Origin: Atkinsonella hypoxylon
Taxonomy: Eukaryota > Ascomycota > Sordariomycetes > Hypocreales > Clavicipitaceae
NCBI GenBank assembly: GCA_000729835.1
Contig: JFHB01000032.1
Location: 1 to 64,000, forward strand
Length of the DNA stretch: 64,000 nucleotides
Direction of reading: 5' to 3'
Positions within the stretch are counted from its first letter, which is position 1, and each line of letters begins with the position of its first letter. Both the position numbers and the translations under genes were made by a program. The notes beneath the pieces are model-generated. The model worked only from the letters and a program-made list of their open reading frames with translations. It ran no database searches and was not told the origin of the DNA. Positions 35,101 to 48,917 of the stretch are shown here, piece after piece.

Positions 35101-38100
35101 GCTAAACTAAGTTCTTTACCTTATACTATTCTACTAGCTTATAGCTTCTATTTAACTACTTTTACTACCTCTATTAAGTAAAGTTAATTATAGCTTAAGT
35201 AATATTTATACCTTTTTATAGCTATTTAAGAAACACTAAAGCTTACCTCTTATATAAAACTTAGAACTTCTCTTTATCTATAAGCTTTTAGATAAGGTTT
35301 ATATTATACCTATATATTGCTTAGTTTAAACTTATACTAATTACTAAGGAATTCTTATTATTAATAGCTAGCTAATATATAGAGAGATATTTAAGCTAGT
35401 TAAACTGTAAAAAGGTAACTATAATCTATAGAATTACTTATACTTTCTAATTAACTCTCTCTATTCTATTGTTTATCTATAGATAATAAAATATAAATAG
35501 TAATTATTTAATTCTAATAAGGCAATAAAGAGTAGTCTAAAAGGTACTTAACTAATTTAAACTATAGTTAAAGATAATTTATTTTAAGAACCTATAAAAC
35601 TACTATTAATAATACTTAAACTACTAGGTATATTTTTTTACCTTTATAGAGGTTATTGCCTTTAACTATATATACTTTAAAAGTTAATTAGTAATAACTA
35701 TTAAGTAAAAGAGTATAGCCTAGTTTAGCGCTAGTAAATCTATTATAAAATCTATAGAGATCTATAACTAATATCTATTTAGCGCTAAAATAAATTGTAA
35801 GAGGCCTTACTATAACCTCTTACTCTTCTAGCTGCTGTAATAGTAGCAGTTTTAAATATATTAAGCAATATCTTAGAACAGCCTATTCTAGTAATAGTTA
35901 TATATTAATGCTTAAAATGTAGTATTTTATCCTAAGTAGCTTAATATTAGCAACTTATATATTCTATATATTAATATAGTAGTTAATAGCTTATACTTAA
36001 GGACCTAGAGGTAGCCTTAATAAACTAATGCTCTTTATACATTAAGGGTATAGTCTATAATCTATTCTTATATTTTTACCTTTAGTAAAAACCTTCTTTT
36101 TTCTTTTTAAACTGCATTTAACCTTATTAGATATACTAGGTTTTTTTATACTCTTTAGTTCTATAGGCTCTATAAGTGTTTATCTAGAAACAGCGTTATT
36201 CTAGCTAGTACCTATAAAGCTATAGCTAGTTAACTTTCTAGCGTTACTTTACTAGCTATTTCTACTTTAATATTCTTTATAACTTCCTTTTTCTCTTTAT
36301 CTCTATAGAGAGTGCTAAGGCAGCTAATAGAGAGAGGCTAAAGAATCTAGCCTATCTATAGCATTACTCTATCTTAATTCTACTTTTATTGTAATAATAT
36401 ATTTAGTTACTTTACTTATAGCTCTAAGTAGTATTATAGGTAGTAGTTAAAGAGAGAGAGAAGCTCTATCTACTTAGCTTAATGCTTAAAGATTTCTTAT
36501 AAAGATATAAAGTATTCTAAATTCTTATAGTTTATAAGGATTATAAAGAGATATACTACTCTTTATAACTTTACTACTTAAGCTTTAAGGTAAGATATTA
36601 TTACTAAAAGTTCCTTATTATAAATAGTATAGTTATATTAAGCTAGAGATAACCTAGCTAAATAGTATACTATAGGCTGTAGTACACTAGCTTTATTATA
36701 TTAGAATAAATAGCTACTAAGGGCCTCTTCTAAGTAATTAGCCTTTACTACTATATTCTTCTTAAGGTTCTACTAGGCTAAGACTAGGTATAAGGTAAAG
36801 GTCTTCTTAAGCCTTATAAATAACCTCTTATATTTCTTTATTTATTAAAATAAAACTCCCTTCTTTATTAAGTTAATTAAAGGCTCTATAATATTTAAGA
36901 AATTTAATATAAAGTTACAGTAAAAGTTTATAAATCTAAAGAAGCTTTATACCCTTTATAACTTAGTAGAAGCTTACTACTTCTAAATAGCTATAATCTT
37001 CTTTAGATTTAAGTATATCTCCCTTTTTACTATAACTATAAAGCTAAGGTATTTAACTTTAGTTATAGTAAAGTAGTATTTCTTAAGATTTAAGTATAGC
37101 TTTACTAACTATAACTTTTTTAGGATTCTCTATACCTTATATATATAGTCTTTCCTAGAACCTCTAGTGTAAATAAGAACGTTATTTAAATAAGTAGTTA
37201 TATAATCTCTAAAGGCCTCTTTTAGCGCACTATTAATATATTATTAGAATATAGCTAGAGCCTTTACTAACCTAAAGAGGTAAACTAGCTATTTAAAGAG
37301 ACTAAACTAGGTATAAAACGCTATAAAATACTCCTTACTATCTACTATCTAGATTCTATAGAAAGCTAACTGTATATTTAGTTTAGTAAACTAGTGTACC
37401 TTTAATAATAACTTAAGTATCTTCTTTATTAAGGAAAGTAGATAATAGTTCTATTCTATAATCTTATTAAGAGCTTAATAATTAATATAGAATTACTATT
37501 CTTTACTTAGCTTTTTAGCTAAAAGAATAGGTACTACTACTAAAGAGAAGCTAGCTTAAATTTATCCTTTATTTATTAGGTCTATTACCTACCTCTTAAT
37601 TTTTAATAAATAGTTCTATAGTATATTATATAGTAAGGCCTACAGCAGTAACAGTAAGAAGCTATTTAGCTGCTGTTTTAGCTTAATATAGTAATCTAGC
37701 CTCTCTTTATATAGTAAAAGGCCTTAGGCTTTCTTTTCTTTAAAAAGATTATAAAAGTTCTTTAATTTAAGTAGTAGCATTAGTAGATTAAGGCCTTCTA
37801 AGGATATTTATAATAATAATATAGAGGTAATTTCCTAAAGGCTTATAGCAATAAAATATATAGTAACCTCTTAGCTTTTACTCTATTTTATTAAGGCACT
37901 ATAAACTACTGTTAACATTAGTTTTATTAGGTCCTTAACGTCCTAAGCTTCTACTACTTAAATTATAAGGCCCTTAGCCTTACCTATTAATAGGCTTTAG
38001 CTAGTAGCATTAAGAATAATTCTATTATAGGCTAACTATAGGCTTCTAAAGATATAATCTTAGGTTAAGCCTAAGATTATATAGGCTACTACTAGGAAGA

Positions 38101-39621
38101 CCTAGCTATTAATATTTACCTATAAGTAAACTAAAGAAGTAATTAAGGTGCTCCTTTAGTAACTATTATAGAACTACTATTTAACCTTTACTGCTATTTA
38201 TACTGTTCTTTTATATAGTAATAGAACCTACTTTAGGCTAAGGTATTACATTAAACTCTTACTTATTGCAGTAAAGCAGTTATATCTACTATTTATCTAT
38301 ATATTATAGAACAATAGTTAGTTAAAGAGTATAGAGATAAAGAACAGTAATATATCTATTTTCTTAGTTATCTCTCTATATTCTTCTTCTAGCTGCCTAC
38401 TAAGTAGAGGTTATTATATTATTTATATTGCCTTTACCTCTATATTAAGCTTAAGGCTAAGGGTAAGTCTTTTTCTAACTTATTAAAGTCTTTCTTCTAT
38501 ATATTATCTATTGCTGCTACTTATACACTAGTTAACTCTAGCTTATATTCTACTAGTTACTATCTATATCTTTAAATATAGTGTTAAAACAACCTACACT
38601 AAAGGTATTACCTCTTTTAGTAGTATTTTTTAAGTTTAGCCTTAAATACCTACTTTACTTATAAAGTATTCTTATTTAGTTATTTTACTTTAGATTTCTT
38701 TACACTCTCTTTTTATCTCTATTAAGTTTCTATAGTATTAACCTTAGTTATCTTAGTGTTGCTATTTTAGAGCTCTTTAGAGCTAGAGCTATATTTTAGC
38801 TAATATTATTCCTTAATATAATATAACTTAAGGTTTAGCGTAATACTATAGTAGCGCTTTACTGCCTAAAGGTAGTTATAATAGAGAATATCTCTCTCTA
38901 TACTATAATCCTTTATTTCTTTATTAAGCGCTATTTATAACTTAGCTAACTTTATACTATTATTCTAGTTAGCCCTTTCTACTAGTGTAATTTTCTCCTT
39001 AAAATAAATATAGAATTCTATAAACTACTTATTATTACTCTATTAAAGCTAATTAAGCTTAATTAAGGCTTAGTTCTATTAGTAAGAATCTATAAAGACT
39101 AATTTTAAGTAATTAAGGAACCTCTATATATTATATTCCCTTACTTTACCTACCTTATAATAAGTAGCTACTCTTTACTAAACCTTAGGCAATAAGCTTT
39201 AGTATAGGTAGTACTACTAGTTCTATATTATACCTATAAAGGCGCTATTAGCTTAGAGCTTTTAGGTAATTGCTATTTACTAGGCCTAAAAGCTCTATTT
39301 ATTTCTATTATAAGAGTTTACTATAGGTAAAGGCTTCTGTTTAGGTTTCTCTAGCTGCTAGTCTACTGCAGCTTAAAGCTGCTTCTCTTTCTATATATAG
39401 TTTATTATAAAGCGTTATAGTTCCTTTATCTATAAAGATTAGCTCTTAACTAATTTATAAAGTACTGCAATTTCTACTGCTTTTTAGCTAATTTCTACTG
39501 TATTTTTCTTTATCTCTCTATAGAGGTTAAAAGAGTGCTTAAGCTAACTAGCTAAGCCTTTATTGCTATAACTAAACAATATTGTTCTTACTAGTGTTCT
39601 ATCTATAGAATAATTATAGTA
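32173..39621 (-). pseudogene. G3 internal region: gag-pol and post-integrase frames (degenerate)
   Basis: From right to left on the minus strand: gag region (about 38400-39600), RT with YLNN at about 37165-37192, RNase H, integrase core at about 35340-35760, degenerate post-integrase frames (about 32960-34520), and the 60-bp tandem pair (32818-32877 and 32878-32937). More T-rich than G1, that is, more heavily mutated. Confidence 0.7.
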
Positions 39622-39944
39622 TATAATAGACTAACTTAATAGCTACTGCTAACTAGCGTTTATAATAAGAACTATAATTATAGAGAGGAAAGAAGAAAGA
39701 GAGAAGGAACTAGAAGCCTCTTTATACCCTTATGCTATATATCTAGAGGTAGGTCTATTCCCTTAGGAGCCCCTTTTAGCATATACTTTATAGCTAAGGT
39801 TCTCTCTCTAGGGCCTAGTAAAGTTTAAGTAACCCCTAAACGAATGCAGCTTGCTTCTATCCCTTTACCTATATAGATCTCTGTCCCTCTCCTGCTGTTC
39901 TCCCTCTACTAAAAGACCCGAGCCTAAGGCTCGAGTCTATAACA
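39622..39944 (-). repeat. G3/G2 right (5') LTR
   Basis: 323 bp, ends CTATAACA followed by CTATA. Keeps CCCGAGCCTAAGGCTCGAG, a stem less mutated than in the other copies. Confidence 0.9.
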
Positions 39945-40948
39945 CTATACTAGGATTATTAATAAATTAAGGGAATTCTAGTGCCCTAAATTAAATAGTT
40001 AAAGCTTACTTCTACTGTTTAAAATTTTTAGGGCCTTTTAGCTTAGCTGCTTCTAGAATTAAGTGGACCTTTTTATTTAACTCTTTTATAGTGCCTTCAT
40101 TAAAAGTAGGCAGAAAAGTAGCACTATTAGAGGAACTAGAAGGTTTAGGGACTTTAAAAGAGACTTTAGAAGTCTTAGAAGTAACAGGATCTGCCTTAGG
40201 AGACCCTATTAAGAGATTACCTATAGATATAATTATAGTATCTAATTTACTTAGTAAATTAGCTATATTACCTTTATTTTAGCTTTATTTTACTTTACTA
40301 TACTTAATAAATCTATTTAGGGTCTCTTGTTGCTTATCTATTTAAGCTTTTAGATTAGCTTGTACATTATAGACTTACACTACTCTTTTAGAAGCTAATC
40401 TAGCTTCCTTTAGAGCCTTCTTAGCTGTATAATCTTCTTTATTAGAAGAGGAATCTACTGGCTGAGGGGGGGACCTTACTGGACTAGGAAAGCTAGTAGC
40501 AGCTGTAGCTAGTGTACTAGAACTACTACCCCTTTTAGGGCTTATACTCTTTCCTTTACCTGTTCCTTTTAGTGCTATTTTAAGGGTTTAAAAAGTAGCT
40601 AATTTAATGCTCTTTTATAGCTAATTATAGCCAAATTACAGTAGAAATAGTAGTAAATAACAGTAATAATTCTTACTAAATATAGACCAGAAGTGCCCTA
40701 TATTTTCAGAAATTATACTGAGATTTTTCTCCAATTTCTTTCGTAACAGGTATAATAGGCTCTAAGGCTGCGTTATATCGCGATCTGTATACACATACAA
40801 TTTGTATAGCAGACTAGATTAACAAGCGGTCGTAAGGGGCATAAAACACAGGTCCTAGCTATTTTCGGCTAAAAAATTTAGGAGATTCTTCTCTAATTAG
40901 GTTCTAATAAATCAGTAGAGACCTAAGCACAGCTAATTTAGGGATATC
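39945..40948 (-). pseudogene. Copia A gag N-terminal part and leader
   Basis: Element A resumes after the G2/G3 composite. Minus-strand gag runs to an altered start codon at 40576-40578, then 370 bp of leader up to 40948 in the motif gggatatc, where copy C continues into agctaattccc. The plus-strand open frame at 40091-40282 is antisense to gag and not a gene. Confidence 0.75.
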
Positions 40949-42744
40949 TGTTACGGTGGGATCTAACGTGGGTTTGTCGGAAGTGACGATAGGTTGTTGG
41001 ATTCGACAGGTTATGCAATAAATCGTAAGAGAAGTCGTAAGAGCTTCTGTAAGGAGCATCTAGAAATAGTGTTCTAGTGAATAATTGTTAATTGTTTAAT
41101 CTAACTACCTAAGTGTTGCTTCTAACTACTTATATATAATTGCAGTTATATACACTAGTAACCTATAGGTCTATAGAATTATTCTATAATAAGTGCTGCC
41201 TCTACAAAAAAGATTAGCTGTTCTAGCTGTTCTAAAAATTAATTGTTAGTTATTAGAAGGCGTATTAGATTAAACTAAATAACTTATTAATCTAGCTATT
41301 ATAAAAGGTGTAGAAAGGTAGTTGTTGTTTTATTGCGTAAGTATATATTATTATTGTTGTAGTGCAATCTACAGTATAGGTTGCTACATTTATATATTTT
41401 CCTATACACTTATAATGCTTAAATTACACTTATAATCTAGTAACTATTAAATCTATATATTAAATTAATAGATTTCCTTAAACCTAATAGAGCGTTAAAG
41501 CTTATTCTATATTTTATATATAAGTAAAGTTGCGCAAAATTATTCTAGATAATATTAAATCCTATAAATTAATCTTATATAATAAAGCTAATTTATTAAA
41601 TCTATATAGTATATTCTTTATGCAAAATTATTCTATATAGTGTTAAAAGTATTAAAAATTAATCTATATTAAAGTAAATTTTCTATTAGATCCCTCTAGT
41701 GTATTTCTCTATATATATGCAGTCTATTTTAATCCCTAAGCATTAGTAATAGCAGTAAATTGTTAGTTAGTTATAGTAAGCTGTTAGTTCTCTCTAGAAA
41801 GTAAAGCTAGAGAACGTTTCTAGTAGCTTTAAGGAGAGTTTTACCTAAAAGGCGCTAGTTTTACGCTTAGCAGGTGTTTTTACTAGTTTACCTATAGCTA
41901 GCCTCTTAGTTAGCGTTTTTACCTTAGTTAGTATTAGCTTTACTATAGAAGGTATCTCTTATAGAATTAATAGAGAGAAATACATTAAAGATAGGTTAAT
42001 TAGAATAAACTAAGCACTTCTTCTACATTAAATAGTGCTAAATCTATTACTAAAGAGGCCTTATACAGCAATAGGCTAATTAGCTAAGCGTTCTAAGAAG
42101 TCTGCGTAAATATAGTTAATTTTATATTGTAAGTATTTACTTTCTGCCTATAGTATATTAATATTGCTAGCAATCTTTAGTAAGGTTTTATTTTTATTAA
42201 TAACGTTATTAATACCTTTATTAAATTAACTTATGCTATCTAGTTAGTTATATATACTGTAGATAGTAGTCTATAATTCGTTAAACTGCTTATTAAATAA
42301 ACCTTCTTTAGCCTCTATTCTAACCTAGTTAATCTTTTTATTTAACTTATTAATTTTAGCAATATAGAGGTTAAGTTACTTCTATATAGCGTTGCTACCT
42401 ATAGAAGTATCCTTAAGGTAGGCTTTAATTATTTCCTTAGCATTAGATTTACACTTCTCCTAAAGGAAACTATTACACTAGCTCTAGAATTACACCTTAG
42501 CTAATAGAATAAAGAGTAAGTCTATACAGCTAATACTAGCTAAGGCACCTGCAATAGTGCTATTAATCCTGCTAAATTTATTAGAGAAGTAGATAGTAAG
42601 TAACGCTACCTATAACAGCAAACTAGTAAATAAATCTATAGTAATGGTTTCTTTACCTCTTTTTACTATATTGCTACTGTAGTATATAGTAGCTGCTACT
42701 TTTGCCTATATCTTGCCTCTTCTAGCTACTTTAGCGTTACCTAT
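40949..42744 (-). mobile_element. Left part of a third LTR element (T)
   Basis: Begins TGTTACGGTGGGATC exactly where copia A is interrupted, as an LTR end would. The first several hundred bp contain no frame and are probably its LTR; no second copy is in the window, so its length is unknown. The right portion holds the coiled-coil frame described separately. I join it to 58375-62691 because both are minus-strand and flank the copia pair, but no target duplication supports this. Confidence 0.5.
41750..42744 (-). pseudogene. Degenerate coiled-coil protein frame in element T
   Basis: Reading the minus strand leftward from 42744 gives about 300 codons in one frame whose only stops are TAG and TAA. 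It is basic at its beginning (VARRGK) with a hydrophobic stretch near 42500-42560. A long Lys/Asn/Leu/Glu-rich helical part follows (KINKLNKKIN at about 42335-42364; more around 42130-42330), which would be Gln-rich if the stops were Gln codons. The frame at 58375-58810, also minus and open except for TAA, may be its N-terminal part across the copia insertion. Could be gag-like or an extra frame after pol; unknown family. Confidence 0.45.
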
Positions 42745-43443
42745 TTTTGAAAATAAATAGGGATTACAGGACTAGATATCTAAGAGGGTAGTGGTCTCTT
42801 AGATTTAGCACCTGTAATTGCTCCTAGCAATTATCACGTAGTGGAAGCAGCAGCGGCCTAAATTAAGCTGTAGTGTATAGTATAGATCACGTAGAGGCAA
42901 TAGATAACTGTAATAGTGGTATCTTTATATTGAGAGCGCTATAACGAACAAGTTAGTAAGAGTAGGATCTTGAATCTTTCTAGTCCTTTATAGACCCTTT
43001 AACTATATTAGCAGGCTATAGTTGCTAGAAGGGGCTTATAGGCTACTTTATAATTTCCGCAAAAAGATTTACTATATAAAAACAAAAAAATTAACTTATA
43101 GCTATATAAACGAGACACCTATGTGTACAATTTAACAAATTCTACTAATAATAAGCAACCCTTATAAGCAACTCTATCTAATAATTATACTATTAAATAG
43201 CCCTAATTCTTAGCTTTTAAATAGTATACTTCTTGAATTTCTACTATTACTAGTTGTAGAGAAAATCGCAGTTAAAGTTAACTATAGGTTAGGCAAATTT
43301 GCCTTAGTTAATTCTAGATGTTTTACATCTAGTAACAGCAATATCTCTACTAAAAATTAACGTAACAAGACCTAATAAGGGTTACATAATAGAGCAACTA
43401 GTAGGCATAAAAATAGGCTATATAGAGTACCTTATTTTTAACA
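42745..43443 (-). repeat. Copia C left (3') LTR
   Basis: 699 bp. On the plus strand it begins TTTTGAAAATAAATAGGG, a terminus variant shared with 49849 and the complement of 56271 but not with A, B or F's right LTR. Ends TTTTTAACA. Confidence 0.85.
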
Positions 43444-46400
43444 CTCCCTCTAGAAATATAAGAAGTAACTAGTTCTATAAGTAACTTAGCTCCTTTAAAG
43501 GATATCTAAGTTAGAATTAACTAACGAAATATAGTACTAATAACAGAACTAAATAATATAACTAATTCTAGCAATTCTAGGGTAGTTATAGTTAAATATA
43601 ACTAGTTATTGTTAATTGTTTTTATTGTTTTCGATTTTTAACTGTTTTTTTATTGCTTTTCGATTTTTTTAAGTGTTTTTATTGCTTTTATAAGCTAGCT
43701 AGAAAGCTCTAGTAACTTAATAAATTGTTAATACTTTTGAATAGCAAGAGGCTTAGTTAGGCTATCTGCTAGCATCTAATTTATATTAATATAACTAACC
43801 TTAGCTATACCTTTACGAATCTTTTCCCTAATGTAGTTAAACTTTAAAAAGGTGTGCTTAGTCCTACTATACAACGTTAGGTTGTAAGCAGTAACTATAG
43901 CGCCTTAATTATTACACCTAATAGGAATAGGAGGGGTTAAAGGCAGCTTTATCTCCTTAAAAAGGCTGTAGAGCTACTCTAATTCTCTAATAGCTTTAGA
44001 TAATGCATTAGATTCTGCTTCTAAAGTGGAAAGAGCAATAGTACTAGCTTTCTTCGATTTCTAGCTAATAGGTCCACTAGCTAGCTTATATAGATAAGTA
44101 TAGGTTGATTTAAAAGAGACTTTATTACTAGCAAAATCGCTATTGTAATAACTAAGGAGGGTCTTAAGTACTTCTTTAGAGCTAGAAGCTTTAGAAGAAG
44201 ACCCTAGTAGTATAGAACGCTTATAAATAATAGTAAAGCTTCTAGTACCACTTAAGTACCTTAGGAGGTGCTTAGAGGCGTTTAGGTGCTCTATATAGGG
44301 CTTAGCTAGAAAGGTTAATAGCTACTAAACGGAAAAAGCAATATTAGCCCTAGTTAGCAACATTAGGTACATTATAGTGCCTATTATGCTCTAATAAAGC
44401 TTATAATTGGATTTTAAGAGAAGTTTTATAACTAGTTGCTTTAGGATTCCCAGCTGTATAGGGATAGAAGCTAGCTTAGCATCTAGTATATTAAATCTTT
44501 CTAGGGCTTTAAGGATGTATTAAGATTAATGGATTTTAATAGACCTTTTAGACCTATTACGGGTGATTTAAACGCCTAGGAAGAATTCTGCTGGTCCTCT
44601 ATCTTCTATTGGATAAGCTTAATTTAGTAGCTTTTTAAGCTTATTGATATATTGTAAATTAGGCCTAATTAGAAGACAGTTATCTACATAAGTAGCAATA
44701 TATATAGATATAGCTAGGTTATAAAAGACTGCTAGGTCTAATATAAGAGGTTTAAATCTATGCTTTTGAAGTAATTCTATTAGAATTTGCTGCTATTCTC
44801 TAGGACTTTACTTTAGACTATAGAGGGATTTTTCTAGCTTAATTACTTGCTCTTTAGAGAGCTTATAATTACAGCTTTTTAGTAGCTTAGCTACTAATAG
44901 CGTTGCTTCTGCAAATTTAACGAATCTATCTAGGATTTCTATATAAATAGCTTCCTTTAGCTTGCTATTTAAAAACGCTTCTATAAAGTCGATTTGCTTA
45001 ACTTTCTAGTTATTAAAAGCTGCAAGAGCTAATAATATACGCTAGCTAGGAGGAATACTAGTTGCAGTAAAGGTCTTTAGATAGTCTTAACCTTCTATTT
45101 GTATAAATCCCTTAGCAATAAGGTGGGCCTTATATTTAATAGGATTATTTTCTTTATCCTTTTTTAGCCTATAGATAAGCTTATTCTTTAGAACTCTTTA
45201 GCCCTTAGGTACTTAGTCTTTCCCTATAAATTTAAAGGTTCTAGCAGCTAATAGCTGCTTAAATTCGCTATAGGTAGCTTCTATCTAATGCTGCTTAGTA
45301 GAGCTTTTTAGGGCTTACTTCTACGTGTTAGGAAGTTTATCCTTACTATTAGAAGTAATAGCTACTTTAGTTCTAGCCTTAAAGCATAGATCCTTAATTA
45401 AGGAAAATATATCTCTATCTAAATCTATAGCATTAGCATTAGCTTTAGCTTCTATAGGTTCTATATTAGCCTAAGGGGCCTCTATAGATATAGAGGCTTT
45501 AGGGGCCTCTATAGCTTCTATAGGGTTGCTTAGTAGAAGAGCTTGATTTTCTATAGGTTCTAGTGGATAATTCAGCATATCTAGATAACTAGGATAAGGA
45601 TACTTAGGAGTATAATTATCTTCTAATTGCTGCTAGTTATTAATTTCTCTCTCTAAAGGATTATTTACTATAGAACTAATAGGAACCTTAGGGATACTAT
45701 ATAAAATAGAACCTATTTCTTCTATAATTTTAACGAAGCTAGTCTTTATAACAGCTTGTTTAGAGGGGATATATATTAGATATATATTAGAACCTAGTGT
45801 AGCTAAAAGTCTACTAGGAATAGTTCTTTTAGCTAGCTTCTGCAACCTAGATCTCTGTTCTAATAGGATTAGAACTTCGCAATAGGAGCCTATAGCTCTA
45901 ATTTTGGAAAAATTAGGCTTATAGGTCTTAGAAGGCTCTAAATTAGCTAAATATAGCTGTTTAGGACTTAGTGGTTTAGTACTATTCGCAGTAGTATTAA
46001 CTAAATCCACTATAGCAGGAAGGATGTAAGACTATAGATATAGAGGTAATTGTAACTACTATAGAGTAGTACGTAAACGGTCTAGAAGTACCCTTATAGC
46101 TCTCTCTATTAGCCTATTCTGTTTGTAAATATAGGGGCAAGAGGTGCTAAAGTAAATACCCTTAGAAGATAGCTAAGCTTACAACCTAGTATTAATTTCT
46201 ATACTACTATTAAAATAAAGATATTTAGGGTAGCAGTTATACTGGTTTTTTAATTCCTTAAAGAAGCCTTTAATATAGCTATAGAGAGTAGAACTCTCTT
46301 TATTAGCTAAATTAAAAGACCACTTATACTGTAATTTTCTATTAATTAGAAAAAGAACTAAAGGCCTCTTATTGTGCAGTATAGGCTCTATTTTAATAGT

Positions 46401-48917
46401 ATCTCCCTCTATAATATCTAAACATCTAGGGGGGTTAGGAATAGCATGCTTACTAGGTCTTCTAACAGCTTTAGCTTAGTTGTAAGCTAGGCAGTTAAAA
46501 TCCTTTTCCTTAATTTTTATAAAATTAGGAATACCTTTAGTAATAGAAGCAGTCTTCTTTAGTAAAGGGAGTCCTATATGCCCTAATCTAATATACTAAG
46601 TAGCAGCTAATTCTAGGAGCTTCTTATAGGAAGAAGAAGCAGTAGGATTTATACTACTAGAATTATTATTAGAGCTAGCTTCCTGTTGCTCCCTATCTTG
46701 CTAGATCTCTTAAGAACTATAGGCCTCGTTTAAGGGATCTAGATAGCTATTTCCTCCAATATCTAGCAACTTAGGATTTAGACCTTCTAAATCCCTATTA
46801 TTAGAAGGAATCTAACTAGGAGCCCGTTTAGGAACTAGAGCTAATAGCTCTATAACATTATTATTAGTATTATCTTCTTCTTTAAAATTAGATAATTCCT
46901 CAATACAGCTATATTCCTTAGGATTAAAACTAGGCTGTTAAGGGATTTAAACCTCTATAGGATAAGTAGCATTATAACTGCTATTATAACTATTGCTAAT
47001 AAATCCTATATAAGAGAGATTTACGTAGTTTTTACACACTCTAGAGGTCTCTTGCCCCTTAAGCTGTAGAAAGAAACTATACTTTTTAGGATTTAGAAGC
47101 CTACAGCAGCTTCTATTAGCTAGAAATAGCTAATTTCTAAGGAGAGTGCCCCCTATTAAATAGTGCTTTAGACCACTAATTAGGTTAGTATCTAAACCTA
47201 GGCAATATAGAGCATCCTTTAGAGCTAAAGGCCTATATTTAGCTGGATTTATACTAACTAGTACCTAGAATACAGTAGTTCTCTGTCCTTTAGGATAAAT
47301 AGAACCTCCTCTAGTAGCAATAGGCGCGGTTTTACCCTTTTTTATAGGCTTAAAAGTCCTAAAAAATGCCTTATTGTTAACTATATAACAGGTAGAACCT
47401 ATATTATATAGTAAGGAGTTTTTAATTATTCTATTAGAATAGTTAAAAGAAGGGGTATTATTACTAGTAGTACTAGTATTACTAGTAGTGGATTCTGTAT
47501 CTAAATCGTAAGAATTATTACTACTAGAACTGCTAGATTCACTATTGGAATCTATAGTATTCTAGTTGCTAGTAGATAGGTTATAGCAACCTATAGCAAA
47601 AGCAGCTTCTCTATTCTTATTCCTAGAGTTTTTATTACTTCTTCTTTAGCCCTTCTACTTCTTCTTATTCTTAAAGGCTTTATCTATATCTTTAGAGACA
47701 TTAGAATTATTAGAATTAGAATCGTTAGAATTCTTCTTCTAATTAGGAGGATTCTTTCCTTAATTAGCCTTATTATTATTAAAACCATTAGAAGCCTTAT
47801 AACTAAGAGCTTTAGATATAGAGAAGCTTTTATCTCTTTATTCTTCTAATAAATTAGCTATAAGGAACTGTAAATTCAGCATTTTTACAGATAGACCTTG
47901 TGCTCTAGCAGCTCTAATAGAATATTGCTGCCTTTTAGCCTAGCTAGAGAAGGTCTTCTTTAAAGCATTAATATAATAATTTACCTAGTTAATAGGATTA
48001 ATAGCTACACTATAGAGCTATAATCTAGCTAGTAAATTATTAAATTCAGCATTAAAGGCCTCTAAAGATCCCTTATAGTTTAAAAACGATAAGTTGTAAT
48101 AACTAGTATATAGCGTACTACGTTGTATTTTAGCACTCTGTAAATACTGCCTAACTAGAACGTTATAGGCATCTATAGGGGACTTATGCTAGCTTATAGC
48201 AGCTTAAGGTCTAGATTAGCAACTATCTCTTATAATTATAAGGATAATAGCTTGCTCTAAATCTACTAATGTACTAGCTATACTAGGATTATTAATAAAT
48301 TAAGGGAATCCTAGAGCCCTAAATTAAATAGTTAAAGCTTGCTTCTACTGTTTAAAATTTTTAGGGCCTTTTAGCTTAGCAGCCTTTAGAATAGAGTGGA
48401 CCTTCTTATTTAACTCTTTTATAGTGCCTTTATTAAAAGCAGGTAGAAAAGTAGCACTATTAGAGGAACTAGAAGGTTTAGGGACTTTAAAAGAGACTTT
48501 AGAAGTCTTAGAAGTAATAGGATCTACTACCTTAAAGGGAGACTCTATAGAGAGATTACCTATAGATGTAATTATAGTATCTAATTTACTTAGTAAATTA
48601 GCTATATTACCTTTATTTTAGCTTTATTTTGCTTTACTATACCTAATAAATCTATTTAGGGTCTCTTGTTGCTTATCTATTTAAGCTTTTAGATTAGCTT
48701 GTATATTATAGACTTACACTACTCTTTTAGAAGCTAATCTAGCTTCCTTTAAAGCCTTCTTAGCTGTATAATCTTCTTTATTAGAAGAGGAATCTACTAG
48801 CTAAGAGGGGGACCTTACTAGACTAGGAAAGCTAGTAGCAGCTGTAGCTAGTGTACTAGAACTACTACCTCGTTTAGGGCTTATGCTCTTTCCCTTACCT
48901 ATTCCTTTTAGTGCTAT
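43444..48917 (-). pseudogene. Copia C gag-pol (degenerate)
   Basis: Polypurine tract complement at 43444-43454. RNase H near 43740-43790, RT active site YVDN at 44679-44690, an integrase C-terminal open stretch at 45633-46010 (125 codons, matching B 24966-25345), integrase zinc finger near 46470-46610, protease near 47380-47420, gag to an altered start codon at 48915-48917. The plus-strand frame at 48424-48621 is antisense to gag. No 489-bp insertion is present at the site used in B. Confidence 0.8.

Larger units (their letters stand above)
31850..39944 (-). mobile_element. Gypsy G3, full length
   Basis: 8095 bp with LTRs 31850-32172 and 39622-39944, inserted in the same orientation within G2. 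The left flank accta (31845-31849) differs from the right flank CTATA (39945-39949), so this element does not have its own duplication. Its right LTR carries the outer flank of G2, the expected product of recombination between the two right LTRs. Confidence 0.9.
3600..40948 (-). mobile_element. Ty1/copia element A, outermost host, split into three visible pieces
   Basis: Minus-strand copia element. Visible pieces are 3600-7950 (3' LTR, RNase H, RT, most of integrase), 16032-17209 (protease/gag part) and 39945-40948 (gag N-terminal part and start of the 5' leader). The pieces join perfectly when compared with copy C: G1 is flanked by a 5-bp duplication AGCAG (7946-7950 and 16032-16036), and the G2/G3 composite by CTATA (17205-17209 and 39945-39949). 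A third interruption, element T, starts at 40949, so A's 5' LTR must lie beyond the window. All frames carry many TAG/TAA codons. Confidence 0.85.

Noticed and set aside
40091..40282. Plus-strand open frame of 63 codons, and its near copy at 48424-48621
   Set aside because: Both are exactly antisense to copia gag in elements A and C; the similarity between them comes from the gag gene, not from a conserved plus-strand protein.
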